64,000 nt of DNA. It comes from Paenisporosarcina quisquiliarum_A. GTDB taxonomy: Bacteria; Bacillota; Bacilli; Bacillales_A; Planococcaceae. Every line of letters begins with the position of its first letter. The stretch's first letter is position 1. Below the pieces are notes generated by a model. The model saw only the letters and a list, made by a program, of their open reading frames with translations, ran no database searches and was not told the DNA's origin. Below, piece after piece: positions 37,912 to 47,536 of the stretch. The position numbers and the translations under genes were made by a program. Location: assembly GCF_043641925.1 (NCBI RefSeq), contig NZ_JBHZRU010000019.1, positions 1 through 64,000 on the forward strand, read 5' to 3'.

Positions 37912-40641
37912 CTAGTAGTCATCAAAGAGGGTATCTTGAACATAATGACTAGCTTTAATTTTTACTTCGTCCGAGATATTAAGTGTCGTCCTTAATTCAT
38001 CGAGAAAAGATTCTTTTGTGCGCTCATGATTGTAAAATGGAAGGCCAACGATACGATAATGATCATCATCTACTAGAAGACCACCTTCATCTTTTTCCTT
38101 AATTTTCTTCAGAAAAGCTTGTTTCCATCCCTCTTTACCATTATCGAATTGCCCATTTGAATCTAGAAATTGACTTCCTTTCGGCTCTATAAAGAATTGC
38201 CAAGAAACATTACCAGTTTCTGCATCATTTGCAAACATGACAAAGTCGGGCTCAAAAGCATTACCTTTATCAAAACTATATATTTTTATTGATTTCTCAT
38301 TACGAAGCAAATAGATATCAGTTAGTTTTGTTTCAAGCTCAGACATGTGATGTTTGATGGTTCTAACTACTAATTTTTCCTCGCTTGTACCAAAGTTATC
38401 TGTATAAGCATACCAGTCAAGTTTATCGATATCCTCAAAGATTCTGGTTTGAGTTAAGTCTTTTTGAGAAATACCATTCTCCTTGTTGCTATTCGAATCA
38501 ATAACATACTTGCGTTGTATTCTCTTCTCAAAAACATCTTTAATCTTCACTGCTTTGAATTCCAATGTTCCTTCATACTGTTTCTCAACATTAATGTACT
38601 CATCTGCAATAGCCTGCAGAATTGCATTTGAAATAAACAGTTTGTGAACTTGAGAAAGAGTTTTGACATCCTCTTCATCACCAAAGACAATAACAGACAC
38701 TTTGTTTTGAATTTCTTTCAATAATGCTTCCAATGTTGCTAGTCCGACATAAGATTTATGCAGTTTTTCAAAATTAAAATCTTTATTTTTATGGTTTACT
38801 GCTGCTCTTAAAACATTGAGAGTGATTTCTTTTCCGACTTTGAACTTTCGGTTATCTTGCTTTTTCTTAACTTGAAAAACCTCTCTATCTTCTCCTTCAA
38901 AGGCTGCAAAGTCGCCCATACCAGAAGTCGGAAGATGTACTTCCAATTCTTCTGGAAGAATGATTTCCCAATCATCCCCGAATAAGGATCCTTGCCCTGT
39001 TATAAAGGACGGCTTCTCAACTCGACTGTTGACCCATATGACACCGTTCTTATAAGTGCCGGTTTTCCGGAAGGATCGTTTCAATTTGATTTGCCTTTCA
39101 ACCATTGATTGGTCATCATAGATTCCGGATTCACGAAGAACTTGCTTCAGCTCTGAAATATACCTCGGGTTGTCTTTCGAATGGTAATGAAGTTGTTCAA
39201 TCACGCGTAGTTCGGATGCTTCATTATGGTCAAATTTCCGCTTATATTTCATAGCTACATCATTATTGATAACAAATGGATAATAACGAGCTCCACGACC
39301 AATAAGTTGCTTCTCTGCATTAGTTGTCGCACCGGGCTTGAATCCAGCTTTCGTCGTCTTCCCATCACGAGTATCGTAAAGACGCACGATATCAAATAGA
39401 TTTAGTACATCCCATCCTTCGTTCAGCATATCAACGGCAAAGACAGCCCGAATCTCATTTTTAGGATCTTCCAGAGTATTTAATTCAGCCAACTTATCAC
39501 TCGTCTTATTATCACTATCGATAAGCATTAATCGTTCTTCGCGGAAGTCTTCTTTTAATTCAGCAATTAGGTTCTCGTGAGTAATGCCATTTTCATCAAA
39601 AAAGTCAAACGCCTGTGTCAAAATACCATCAAGATTCGTTGCGGATTGTTTTTGTTGTTCAATTTGATCAGCCGTTAGTGCATCCAAAATTTCAAGGAAA
39701 TCAGACAGATTCTCTGCACTTTCTGTCTTCTTTTGTGATTTAAGTAGAATTAGTGGCTTTAAGTTAATCCCATTTTTTAATGCGACTTTCTTTCTGAATT
39801 GACTGATGATTATTGCTTGAAGCATACGCACATCAACTTCATTATTTACCAGGTGGAACAGAACATCTTTACTATAACCATCTAATCGAAAATCTTTCAA
39901 ATCATATTTATACAGTAATTGCTTTCTGTACTTCGCTGCAATGTCAGCATCTGATAAATCTATCGTTGCAGTGAACTCAAAAAGAGAAGAGTTTTTTGCA
40001 TTTCTTTGAATATTGTCAACTGTCGCAGTCCAACTGGTATTATCCTTTTTCTCATCCGCATTGAGTCCGGCATTCAAATGATGTGCTTCGTCGGCGAGCA
40101 TTACAACGGAAATGTCCTCGAACTGTTCATAAGAGAGGCGATTTTCACGAGGTGTATTCAAGTCGATGTGCAGTTGCTGGATAGTTGTAAATAAGAGGTT
40201 AATTGTATCCTCGTTCGAATCTGAAAAATCTGTAACTTCCCGAATTTCTACCAACTCATCAGCAATCATTATGGAATCAGCAAACAAATATTTCTCTGAA
40301 GTTGAATCGAGAAAGTTAGCTCGCGTTTTTTCGATAATGTTAGAGTTATTTACAAAGAACAGAAAGTTTCTTTCGCCCTGCTTGTATTTCTCCAAAATGA
40401 TTGCAGCCATCATCATCGTTTTACCTGATCCAGTTGCCATATTAAAGAGCAATTGTTCGGGGTAGGTTCGGTTTTGTTCATCCCTATGCTCATAGTTCAA
40501 ATAGCGACCAATACCTTCTAATTGATACTCGCGCAACTCATGCCGCAGATTTTCAGATATATATTTAGGAACTTGATTCTTAAAATAGTTGGCAAAAATT
40601 CCTAGCCCTCCATCATATTTTTCGTATAAGAATTGTTCCAT
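37912..40641 (-). CDS. type III restriction enzyme Res subunit
   Basis: Res is the ATP-driven nuclease subunit of type III restriction. The 909 residues show Walker A MATGSGKT (near 70), DEAH as LADEAHHL (near 184), FTATIDL (motif III), AVDMLNEGWDVLNLFDIVRL (motif V) and QLIGRGARYYPF (motif VI, near 452). The nuclease domain at the end reads EPDFVMFAND...FFIEPKGSQF (near 793-817), a PD-(D/E)xK pattern in which the acid is Glu. ATG at 40641 follows GGGGGTGA and lies two bases after the Mod stop. The length is typical. Confidence 0.88.
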   Translation of the reverse strand: MEQFLYEKYDGGLGIFANYFKNQVPKYISENLRHELREYQLEGIGRYLNYEHRDEQNRTYPEQLLFNMATGSGKTMMMAAIILEKYKQGERNFLFFVNNSNIIEKTRANFLDSTSEKYLFADSIMIADELVEIREVTDFSDSNEDTINLLFTTIQQLHIDLNTPRENRLSYEQFEDISVVMLADEAHHLNAGLNADEKKDNTSWTATVDNIQRNAKNSSLFEFTATIDLSDADIAAKYRKQLLYKYDLKDFRLDGYSKDVLFHLVNNEVDVRMLQAIIISQFRKKVALKNGINLKPLILLKSQKKTESAENLSDFLEILDALTADQIEQQKQSATNLDGILTQAFDFFDENGITHENLIAELKEDFREERLMLIDSDNKTSDKLAELNTLEDPKNEIRAVFAVDMLNEGWDVLNLFDIVRLYDTRDGKTTKAGFKPGATTNAEKQLIGRGARYYPFVINNDVAMKYKRKFDHNEASELRVIEQLHYHSKDNPRYISELKQVLRESGIYDDQSMVERQIKLKRSFRKTGTYKNGVIWVNSRVEKPSFITGQGSLFGDDWEIILPEELEVHLPTSGMGDFAAFEGEDREVFQVKKKQDNRKFKVGKEITLNVLRAAVNHKNKDFNFEKLHKSYVGLATLEALLKEIQNKVSVIVFGDEEDVKTLSQVHKLFISNAILQAIADEYINVEKQYEGTLEFKAVKIKDVFEKRIQRKYVIDSNSNKENGISQKDLTQTRIFEDIDKLDWYAYTDNFGTSEEKLVVRTIKHHMSELETKLTDIYLLRNEKSIKIYSFDKGNAFEPDFVMFANDAETGNVSWQFFIEPKGSQFLDSNGQFDNGKEGWKQAFLKKIKEKDEGGLLVDDDHYRIVGLPFYNHERTKESFLDELRTTLNISDEVKIKASHYVQDTLFDDY

Positions 40642-40643
40642 AT

Positions 40644-42626
40644 CTACTCACCCCCACCATAGAATTGACGGTTCAACACTTTATCTTCATCACTAATCCC
40701 GTACGACTGATCCTCAATATCAGAATAATTCACATACAAGTTATTATTATCGATAATTTCTCGAAGTAATTGCTTTTGTTCTGCAAATGATAGTTTTTCA
40801 AACTCCGAAGACTTCATTTTCTTAGGATCAACTCGATATGAAATAAAAGATGATTTCTTCGCTAATTCAAACAGTTCAAGTAGCTCGCTATTATCGCTCG
40901 CTTCCTCAATTCTATCGACAAATTCTTTAGCATCATTTTTAATTTCAAAGTATACAAATGAACCTCCTCCAGTCCATCCTTGTATTTTAGAAATGCCACT
41001 TTGGTCTCCGTTTATAACTGATTCTAGTCGAGGGATAGCAAGTTCATCAATATAGTCTAATTGCTCAACACCAATGTATCTTCGTCCAAGTTTATGGGCA
41101 ACCGCACAAGTTGTACCACTTCCTAAAAAGAAATCCATAACTATATCATTCTCAGAATCAGTACCCATCTCAATAATCCGCTTAAGAAGTTTCTCAGGTT
41201 TTTTGCCACCTTTTAGAACTACTCCTCCTTCAGATGCGATCCCTTCATATGGTGTGTCAGTCCACATGTTTGTTGCTTGGACACTAGGTACCATTTCACC
41301 ATTTATATATCTAATTTTTTTCTTATAAAACGCCAGTTCTTGCCCTTTATTTACATACACATCATATTGGCCTTCTCTTCTCACTAAAAAGATTTCGTGG
41401 GGACTTAACTTAGATTCATCTCTTACTTTTTTGATTTGTGCTCCTGCTTTATTACTAATTGCGACTGGCCGAAATACTTTATCTGGATTCTTCAAAGCAT
41501 ATTCCGCCATCAACCCCAAAATTAACTTGCCATCGTATTTTTTCTTGAAATTTTCTAATGTCAAACCTAAGTCATTAGCTATTACTTCTTTAATATCAAC
41601 GATGTTCCAATTCTTAAAATCCTCATCAATATTCGTTACAACCCATTTGTAGTTTGCATCGTAGTCGGCTTCAACATATTGGCGATTATACGTCCACTTG
41701 GATTTATTTTTTGCAAAGCCAATAATATATTCTGCAGTTTCAAAGACTCCAGGATTCACACTCTGAAAACCTGAAGGTGATTTTGTTTTTACTGTAATCT
41801 TATTAATAAAGTTGTTGGTTGTTGGAGTGTTAAAAATCTCTTTCATCAACAAATGTAATTCTGCAACACCATCATCACTAATTTGAGCAAAAATTGCACC
41901 ATCCTCTGCTAATAACTGTTTTGCGAGTTCTAGACGATTTTTCATAAAAACCAGCCATGTTGATAATTTGAAATTTGAATTGTATCGAAAAGTATCCTCA
42001 GACTTATTGGCGTTAAAATAATACGGTGGATCGATATAAATCAATTTAATTTTTCCTGCGAATTTTTCTTTTAAACTGGAAAGAGCTAAAAGGTTGTTGC
42101 CTTTTATTATTAGGTTTTCATCCCCTGAAATTTTTTCTAATTTTGAAACACCAGTCGAATCATGGAGAACAAAATTTGAAAAAGCTTTTGGTTCCATCAA
42201 CCTGGTCACCTCTGTTGGTGACAAAACTTCATTGAAAAATAATTCATCTCGCTTCGCATCTTCCTTGTGTTGCCCACCTTCAAGAATACAATCCTTGTAA
42301 GGCCAGTTAAGGACGATTTGTTTATTTTGTGAAAGTAAATCTACCTCCCCCATATTTGCTAGTCCGATTTTTTGTTTATAAATTGTATAGCTGTCAGGTA
42401 AAAATGCCTTGTTATTCAAGAACTGAAGAAAAACTTCCAGTTTAAAAATAAGTCCTCCCTCAGTTAAAGCAAAAAAGTGACACTTAATCTTTTCGTTTGA
42501 TTGAAGTGCATTCAATAGGCCAGCATCGTAATTTCGCGCAAGCTGGCCCACCAAGTTTTTGTTAAGCGTCCCCTCTACAACATATTCTTCCTGCGAAAGC
42601 AGTAAATTTTGTAATTCTTTATTCAC
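40644..42626 (-). CDS. type III DNA adenine methyltransferase Mod
   Basis: Mod gives target recognition and N6-adenine methylation in type III systems. In order: DPPY motif IV as YIDPPYYFNANKS (near residue 203), a target-recognition stretch of about 250 residues, then the AdoMet-binding motif MDFFLGSGTTCAVA (near 499) and GRRYIGVEQLD. The order IV before I marks a beta-class methylase, as in Mod. The frame runs to 42770, but AGGGGGG places the start at GTG 42626, 19 bases after the UvrD stop. The site recognised cannot be read from sequence. Confidence 0.88.
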   Translation of the reverse strand: MNKELQNLLLSQEEYVVEGTLNKNLVGQLARNYDAGLLNALQSNEKIKCHFFALTEGGLIFKLEVFLQFLNNKAFLPDSYTIYKQKIGLANMGEVDLLSQNKQIVLNWPYKDCILEGGQHKEDAKRDELFFNEVLSPTEVTRLMEPKAFSNFVLHDSTGVSKLEKISGDENLIIKGNNLLALSSLKEKFAGKIKLIYIDPPYYFNANKSEDTFRYNSNFKLSTWLVFMKNRLELAKQLLAEDGAIFAQISDDGVAELHLLMKEIFNTPTTNNFINKITVKTKSPSGFQSVNPGVFETAEYIIGFAKNKSKWTYNRQYVEADYDANYKWVVTNIDEDFKNWNIVDIKEVIANDLGLTLENFKKKYDGKLILGLMAEYALKNPDKVFRPVAISNKAGAQIKKVRDESKLSPHEIFLVRREGQYDVYVNKGQELAFYKKKIRYINGEMVPSVQATNMWTDTPYEGIASEGGVVLKGGKKPEKLLKRIIEMGTDSENDIVMDFFLGSGTTCAVAHKLGRRYIGVEQLDYIDELAIPRLESVINGDQSGISKIQGWTGGGSFVYFEIKNDAKEFVDRIEEASDNSELLELFELAKKSSFISYRVDPKKMKSSEFEKLSFAEQKQLLREIIDNNNLYVNYSDIEDQSYGISDEDKVLNRQFYGGGE

Positions 42627-42645
42627 GAGAAAATCCCCCCTGGTA

Positions 42646-45516
42646 TCATTTTGGTTTAATTCTGTTGCAATAGAATCGCATATCACACTCACGACAAACA
42701 GAATAATTTGTCGTTCGTTGACTAAATTCTTTTTTTTCAATCTTATGAACCACATCCGTGAATTCCTCAATCATCTTATCGATTTGTTGGTTATCTTTTT
42801 CAAATTCTATAATCGGGTTTTCGTAAGCGCTTGGATAGTAGAGCTTTAATTTTGAAACAGTGACATTTTCCTTATCTTCGACAAGCCTTGCGTAGACTTG
42901 AAGTTGTTTCTCATAGTTGATGAGCAATTCATCACCTGGTTCAGGTTTATTCCCAGTTTTAAAGTCCACAATTTCCACAGTATCGCCTTTTCCTTTAATC
43001 ATATCAACCTGACCATTCAAGATGAAATCCTTCATAGGATAGCTTAACTGTACTTCAGCTTTCCTGATATTTTTCCAAAGGTCTTCAGAATTTTCAAAGT
43101 AATTTTTGACATGCTTAAGTGCGGCATTTCTTGAACTCGGTGCTAGATAACTATGTTCACTCAGCACAAGGCTCTGGTAGTTGTTATTAAACCAAGTTTC
43201 AAGATTACTAGGGATAGATACTACTTCATCCCGAAGTATCGCATCATGAATATCCTCAATTGTCTGATGCACTAGAGATCCAAAAAGTGTAGAACCGACA
43301 CGTATCTCAGAGAACCCTAGTTCACGAAACATTTTATATTCAATTGAGCACCTTTCATATTTAGAAATGTCAGATGTGAAAGCGTAAGACTGCTTCAAAT
43401 CTGATGCCTTAACTGGTTTAAAATCAAACTCTTCAAATGAGTAGTGATGTTCATAATAGTCTTCTAGGTCATTAAAAGCTTTCTTAAACATTGTACCCGG
43501 CATCGGCCAAGCGCCACGTGCACGAATTGGTGTAGTAAGAATAAGTAATTCTTCTGCCCGTGAGTACGCGACATAATAACGTCTCCAGAAGTCAAAAAAC
43601 TTAATCCTATCAGTTGGCTCAAACGATTTACGATGAGAATAAGCATCGTATACTTGTTCTAGAATTCCTTGATTGTCATCTGCTGGCCTATCATATAGAG
43701 AATCAGTGAAAACGATTGGAAACTCCATGCCTTTAGATTGATGAATCGTCATAAATGAAACGCAACCACTCGGAGCATATTCTGATTCATCTTGGTATTC
43801 TTCAATGCCACCACCACCATGATTGCTTCCAAAAAGGAATCTAAAATACGTTTCAAATAGCTTAGAAACGATCTGATCCTTCTTAACATCAGAGATGACA
43901 TCAACATTTTCACTCGCTTCATATTTTGCAAGTACGTTTGTTAAAATGGCGAGATTTCGTATTGCCCTTTGATCAGCTACCCCGGAGGCCAAATCAGTAT
44001 CAATAATCTTTCGGAAGTAATTGAAGCTAAACAGTTGATACAACAGTTGTGTGAATGCGTAATCCGTGTTTCCAACAAGTTTATCCAGCTCATCTTCTCT
44101 ATAACTAACCCAATCTTCTAAATCTTGATCATCATCCATTAGTTGCTCGGCAAAGTCCAAGCACCGGTCATAATAATCAGTTAACTTTTCAAGATATTCT
44201 TCAGGTCTATCAACTAACTCATCCGAATAGTCACCAAAAATTGAAAGCAATAAACCAATCGACGCCATTATTTCTTCACGCTCGAAGAACATTTTTGACC
44301 TTGGAGAATAAACTGGAATTCCTTTGCCTTCAAGGTAGTTCGCAAGTTCCTGAGTCTCTTTCTTCGTCACAGAACGGAATAAAAAAGCAATCTGATTATA
44401 GTTACTTATGTATCCTTTATCTGATAGCATCTTGATGAATTTATAAATTCTTTCATGCCACTGTTCAGTCGACTCTCCGGCAATTTTTATTACAGGGGGT
44501 GTCAACTCTTTGTGGTTTTTCCCAGGACTAGGTAAAATTGTTTTATCAATTCGAAACTCATCCCACGGAAAGTGAGTCTCTGAATACTCCTTCATCCACC
44601 TATTATAGAACTCGATTATCTCAGGGGCCGAACGGTAATTGATAGAAAGGTGGATAACGCTGCACTCACCTTTTTTAAATTTATTTTCAAACTCCAGTAT
44701 ATTTCGAATCGTAGCGCCTCGAAAACGATACATTGATTGGTCATCGTCACCAACCACACATATATTATTTGTTTTAGATAGTAAAAAGATCAATTGTTCT
44801 TGAATTGAATTGGTATCTTGATACTCATCAATCATCATATATTGAAAAATGTCTTGATATTTTTTCAGAATTTCCGGATTTTCACTGAGTAACTGATAGG
44901 CAGTCAGCTGAATCGTCGCAAAATCCAGTCTATTTTTCTCTTGCAATAGTTCATCGTATTTTTGTTTGATTTCACCTAAAGCAACTATTTGTGGATTTGG
45001 ATCCGTAAGTAATCGCTCAGGGTTTATTTTTTCTTCCGATAAGCCGTTAACTAGATTTGCTATTTTACTGACATTTCTCCATACACCTGAGGTTTCACTG
45101 ATTAGATCATTAAAGTGTGGCAAATGTCTAAAATCATAATAATATCGCTGGTAGATGAAGTACTTTTGGTCAAAATCATCCATTAAAGTGAAGTTTTTCT
45201 TCAAAGTCGGGATAAACGCTAAGTTATCCCTTACAATTCTTAGACAAATTGAGTGGAAAGTTCCAATATAAACATCATTCAAATCAAAGTCAGGAATTAC
45301 AGATGAAATACGCGTAACGATTTCCTTTGCCGCTTTTTCCGTAAAAGTAGCCATTAAGATATTCTCTGGTTTGACGCGATGATTATTCACCATATTGGCA
45401 TATCGTTTAACTAGCGTGGCCGTCTTACCTGTACCGGGTCCGGCCGAAATCAATACTGGTCCATCTATCGTATCAATTGCCTTTTGTTGGTCACTGTTAG
45501 GAGTTACTTTTGCCAT
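42646..45516 (-). CDS. UvrD-type helicase with Cas4/AddB-like Fe-S nuclease domain
   Basis: A 956-residue SF1A helicase-nuclease. Helicase motifs: SAGPGTGKTATL (near 25), ATFTEKAAKEI, MIDEYQDTNS (near 228), VVGDDDQSMYRFRGA, INYRSAPEI, TIHQSKGMEFP (near 592) and YVAYSRAEELL. The last 240 residues are a RecB-family nuclease: GSLVHQTIEDIH, GQVDMIKGKGDTVEIVDFKTG (QVD and the D-x-K acid/lysine set), and a Cys (YERCSIEY near 722) plus C-x2-C-x5-C at the very end, the arrangement that holds a 4Fe-4S cluster in AddB and Cas4. ATG at 45516 follows GGAGAAG. It is first in a tight operon with Mod and Res, so it probably acts in that system, not in general repair. Confidence 0.85.
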   Translation of the reverse strand: MAKVTPNSDQQKAIDTIDGPVLISAGPGTGKTATLVKRYANMVNNHRVKPENILMATFTEKAAKEIVTRISSVIPDFDLNDVYIGTFHSICLRIVRDNLAFIPTLKKNFTLMDDFDQKYFIYQRYYYDFRHLPHFNDLISETSGVWRNVSKIANLVNGLSEEKINPERLLTDPNPQIVALGEIKQKYDELLQEKNRLDFATIQLTAYQLLSENPEILKKYQDIFQYMMIDEYQDTNSIQEQLIFLLSKTNNICVVGDDDQSMYRFRGATIRNILEFENKFKKGECSVIHLSINYRSAPEIIEFYNRWMKEYSETHFPWDEFRIDKTILPSPGKNHKELTPPVIKIAGESTEQWHERIYKFIKMLSDKGYISNYNQIAFLFRSVTKKETQELANYLEGKGIPVYSPRSKMFFEREEIMASIGLLLSIFGDYSDELVDRPEEYLEKLTDYYDRCLDFAEQLMDDDQDLEDWVSYREDELDKLVGNTDYAFTQLLYQLFSFNYFRKIIDTDLASGVADQRAIRNLAILTNVLAKYEASENVDVISDVKKDQIVSKLFETYFRFLFGSNHGGGGIEEYQDESEYAPSGCVSFMTIHQSKGMEFPIVFTDSLYDRPADDNQGILEQVYDAYSHRKSFEPTDRIKFFDFWRRYYVAYSRAEELLILTTPIRARGAWPMPGTMFKKAFNDLEDYYEHHYSFEEFDFKPVKASDLKQSYAFTSDISKYERCSIEYKMFRELGFSEIRVGSTLFGSLVHQTIEDIHDAILRDEVVSIPSNLETWFNNNYQSLVLSEHSYLAPSSRNAALKHVKNYFENSEDLWKNIRKAEVQLSYPMKDFILNGQVDMIKGKGDTVEIVDFKTGNKPEPGDELLINYEKQLQVYARLVEDKENVTVSKLKLYYPSAYENPIIEFEKDNQQIDKMIEEFTDVVHKIEKKEFSQRTTNYSVCRECDMRFYCNRIKPK

Positions 45517-46049
45517 AACAACATCTTCTCCAATTTATTATTTAGTCTTTTATAATTGATACTTCGTCGCCGATGTCCTCCCTCAGATTAAGACATCACA
45601 AGTTACTCAATGGACACAGACTTATTTTCTACCATTTTTGCGAGGACGATGCTACCTACTTTCGCAGCGTCTTACAATTCATTTTTACTCATGTTTTTAT
45701 CGATAATTAGAGTTCCATCACCCTACTCTATCTGCCATTTTCCCAAAATTTCTTTTCAAAACCTAATTCTACTGTTACCGTGTTGTTTCCTCTGTGTGCT
45801 ATATCTTACATGTGCTTATTATATCAGTTAATTTGAACTAAGAACCCTCCGATAACAAATTACACCATTTTTAACAGTTACATTCATACTCTATGTAAGG
45901 GTAATTCGGTATTGTCACAACCTATTTTGATACGAAGATATTGAAAAATAATAACAGCACAGTTTATTAAACTGTGCTGTTATTATTTCGGGTGTAATAT
46001 AAGCACACGTTAACAAAATATATAAAAGCTGTGTGCTTACCTACTAGTT
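45517..46049. other. intergenic region with decayed coding scrap and terminator
   Basis: On the minus strand 45607-45735 reads TLIIDKNMSKNEL, stop, DAAKVGSIVLAKMVENKSVS, then a stop, which looks like a decayed small gene I cannot name. At 45950-45984 a perfect 16-bp stem AATAACAGCACAGTTT with an ATT loop is the terminator of the gene at 46050. Confidence 0.5.
45950..45984 (-). terminator. strong terminator after excalibur gene
   Basis: A perfect 16-bp inverted repeat (AATAACAGCACAGTTT and its complement) with a 3-base loop, 66 bases past the stop on the minus strand. Confidence 0.82.
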
Positions 46050-46517
46050 TCAATCTCCGTACCATGGTTCACAACCTACTCCATCCCCATCTCGGTCAAG
46101 TCCAGGATGGTAGCCTGGGTCATCTTCGTATACAGGCTCAGCTCCATATTCCCTTGCTTCGTCACAGTTTTGGTAAAATACAGGAACTCCCCGGTCATTT
46201 CCATGTACAGGTTCTATCTCTCCACCAAACAATGGAACTAACAAAATGATTAATACTCCTGCCCACTGTGCTACGAGTGAACCCAAAGTCATGGCAATTA
46301 TATCATCTCCTTTAAAGCTTGGATCTTCCATTACTTCAGAGAGTAGATAGTACCAATAGCCGAAATAAACGACCACGCTTACCAAAATGCTTACAATTAA
46401 CTGTAGGAAGTTGGAGTGAACGTCCCCCACTATCCCAGTTTCAAAACCAATGTTGCACAGGGCTGAAGCAATACATGCTGCCCAAAATGATTGCATTGAA
46501 AAATCTGGTCTTTTCAT
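46050..46517 (-). CDS. membrane protein with C-terminal excalibur domain
   Basis: A 155-residue protein. About residues 10-30, 36-62 and 70-100 are hydrophobic, predicted membrane helices. The last 40 residues form an excalibur calcium-binding domain: PVFYQNCDEAREYGAEP, then DRDGDGVGCE with the typical D-x-D-x-DG loop and paired Cys. The domain would lie outside the cell. ATG at 46517 lies behind GAGGAG, which is inside the end of the broken frame upstream. The role is unknown; the domain is common in Bacillus surface proteins and competence-type nucleases. Confidence 0.75.
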   Translation of the reverse strand: MKRPDFSMQSFWAACIASALCNIGFETGIVGDVHSNFLQLIVSILVSVVVYFGYWYYLLSEVMEDPSFKGDDIIAMTLGSLVAQWAGVLIILLVPLFGGEIEPVHGNDRGVPVFYQNCDEAREYGAEPVYEDDPGYHPGLDRDGDGVGCEPWYGD

Positions 46518-46781
46518 TTATATTTTTTCTCCTCTGTTAGTCCAACTGGTCCATTTAATTTCTCTTTTTCGTTTGAAATCAATATATCGTTCAAGAGCAA
46601 GGACATAATGATTTTTTTAATTAGGAAATTCTTTTTCAACAGCTGCTTTCAAAATAGGAGTCATCTCATTTTCCTCCTTATAAATACCTCTATTGACAAT
46701 TCTGTTGAAAGGACCGACATAGTCTTTGGCAGAACTTTCACTTAAACAATATTCCTGTATTAAAAAGTCCATAAATTTCAT
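46518..46781 (-). pseudogene. small gene with in-frame TAA
   Basis: A 54-codon frame starts at ATG 46781 with AAAGGGGA well placed upstream (MKFMDFLIQEYCLSESSAKD...) and stops at TAA 46617-46619. The same phase then continues for 32 more codons of credible protein (KNHYVLALERYIDFKRKREI) to a TAA just before the excalibur start. A Ser codon TCA changed to TAA would explain it. The helical pattern resembles the N-terminal helical part I have seen at the start of larger HNH- or McrB-like proteins, but I cannot name it. Both the ribosome site and the position suggest a once-expressed gene. Confidence 0.6.
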
Positions 46782-47261
46782 CTAGCTATCCCCTTTAATT
46801 TCTTCCACGTTTCTCATAATCAGCTTTCCGTTAAACAAAAACAAGTCACTGCCCTATACAAAACGCCTATCGTATATTTGATAGATACTACAATCTACAT
46901 CCTTCAATCCTATTAAAGATTTTACCAATATAAGTAATGTTACCCGCCTTATTATAACTAGTTCGACATTCTTTCGTTTATTACCTGTTTAATTGTATGG
47001 AGGTGTTTTGAATCGAATGTAACGTTTTCCTATAAGTGTTACATTCAATTGAAATCTACAGCACATTTATCTATCTTTAAACCAGTTCCATCAGTAGAAC
47101 TCACTTCAAAATCATTAATTAAGACATTCTCCTAATGTCTCAACTTATTGACATTGAAGATTAATACGCTACTACTTTCCCGAAAAACCTCCTACATTTG
47201 TTGATGTAACCTTTGAAGAACGATTGATTAAAGTTTCACGAGAATCTTCTTTTCTATAAAC

Positions 47262-47304
47262 AAACCTCGTATTTTGAACAAAGTTTGATCAAAATACGAG
47301 GTTT
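47262..47304 (+). terminator. strong terminator
   Basis: A perfect 16-bp stem AAACCTCGTATTTTGA with an 11-base loop, beginning two bases after the stop of the plus-strand gene remnant. Confidence 0.8.
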
Positions 47305-47418
47305 TACCAGTTCACTTCTATTCATTTTAATAAAAAGATTAATTATTTCGGGAAGCGAATATTTAACTCAAGCACCCGTTAGCCATTCATGTAGCAAAAA
47401 TAATAGCTACACCACAGA

Positions 47419-47527
47419 CCATGAAAGAATATTACGTTCTTTCATGGGAGTTGAAGAACAATAGGCTGAATTGAACTCCACGTTCCTATTGTTCAGGACA
47501 AAAACCTGATATGTCTCCTATGGGACA
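47419..47527. ncRNA. cluster of four hairpins, possible structured RNA or IS end
   Basis: Hairpins in order: CCATGAAAGAA/TTCTTTCATGG (47419-47447), GAACAATAGG/CCTATTGTTC (47456-47494), CAGG/CCTG (47494-47508) and TGTCTC/GGGACA (47512-47527). They follow the stop of the small membrane gene when read on the minus strand. The look is that of an IS200/IS605-type end or a structured 3' region, but no tnpB is nearby. Confidence 0.35.
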
Positions 47528-47536
47528 GCGGCAACA

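Larger units (their letters stand above)
46782..47536. other. intergenic region with gene remnant and hairpin cluster
   Basis: Plus-strand codons 47158-47259 (YYFPEKPPTFVDVTFEERLI..., stop TAA 47257) look like the last 33 codons of a lost gene, because a strong terminator follows at once. From 47419 to 47527 four hairpins lie in a row. No complete gene is present. Confidence 0.45.

Noticed and set aside
42646..45516. Calling the helicase-nuclease AddA or PcrA
   Set aside because: The Fe-S nuclease end excludes PcrA, and the operon with Mod-Res and the lack of an AddB partner argue against the housekeeping AddAB pair.
18937..46619. Recoding of TAA as a sense codon, suggested by two in-frame TAA codons
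   Set aside because: Most intact genes in the window end in TAA, so TAA works as a stop; nonsense mutation is the simpler reading.
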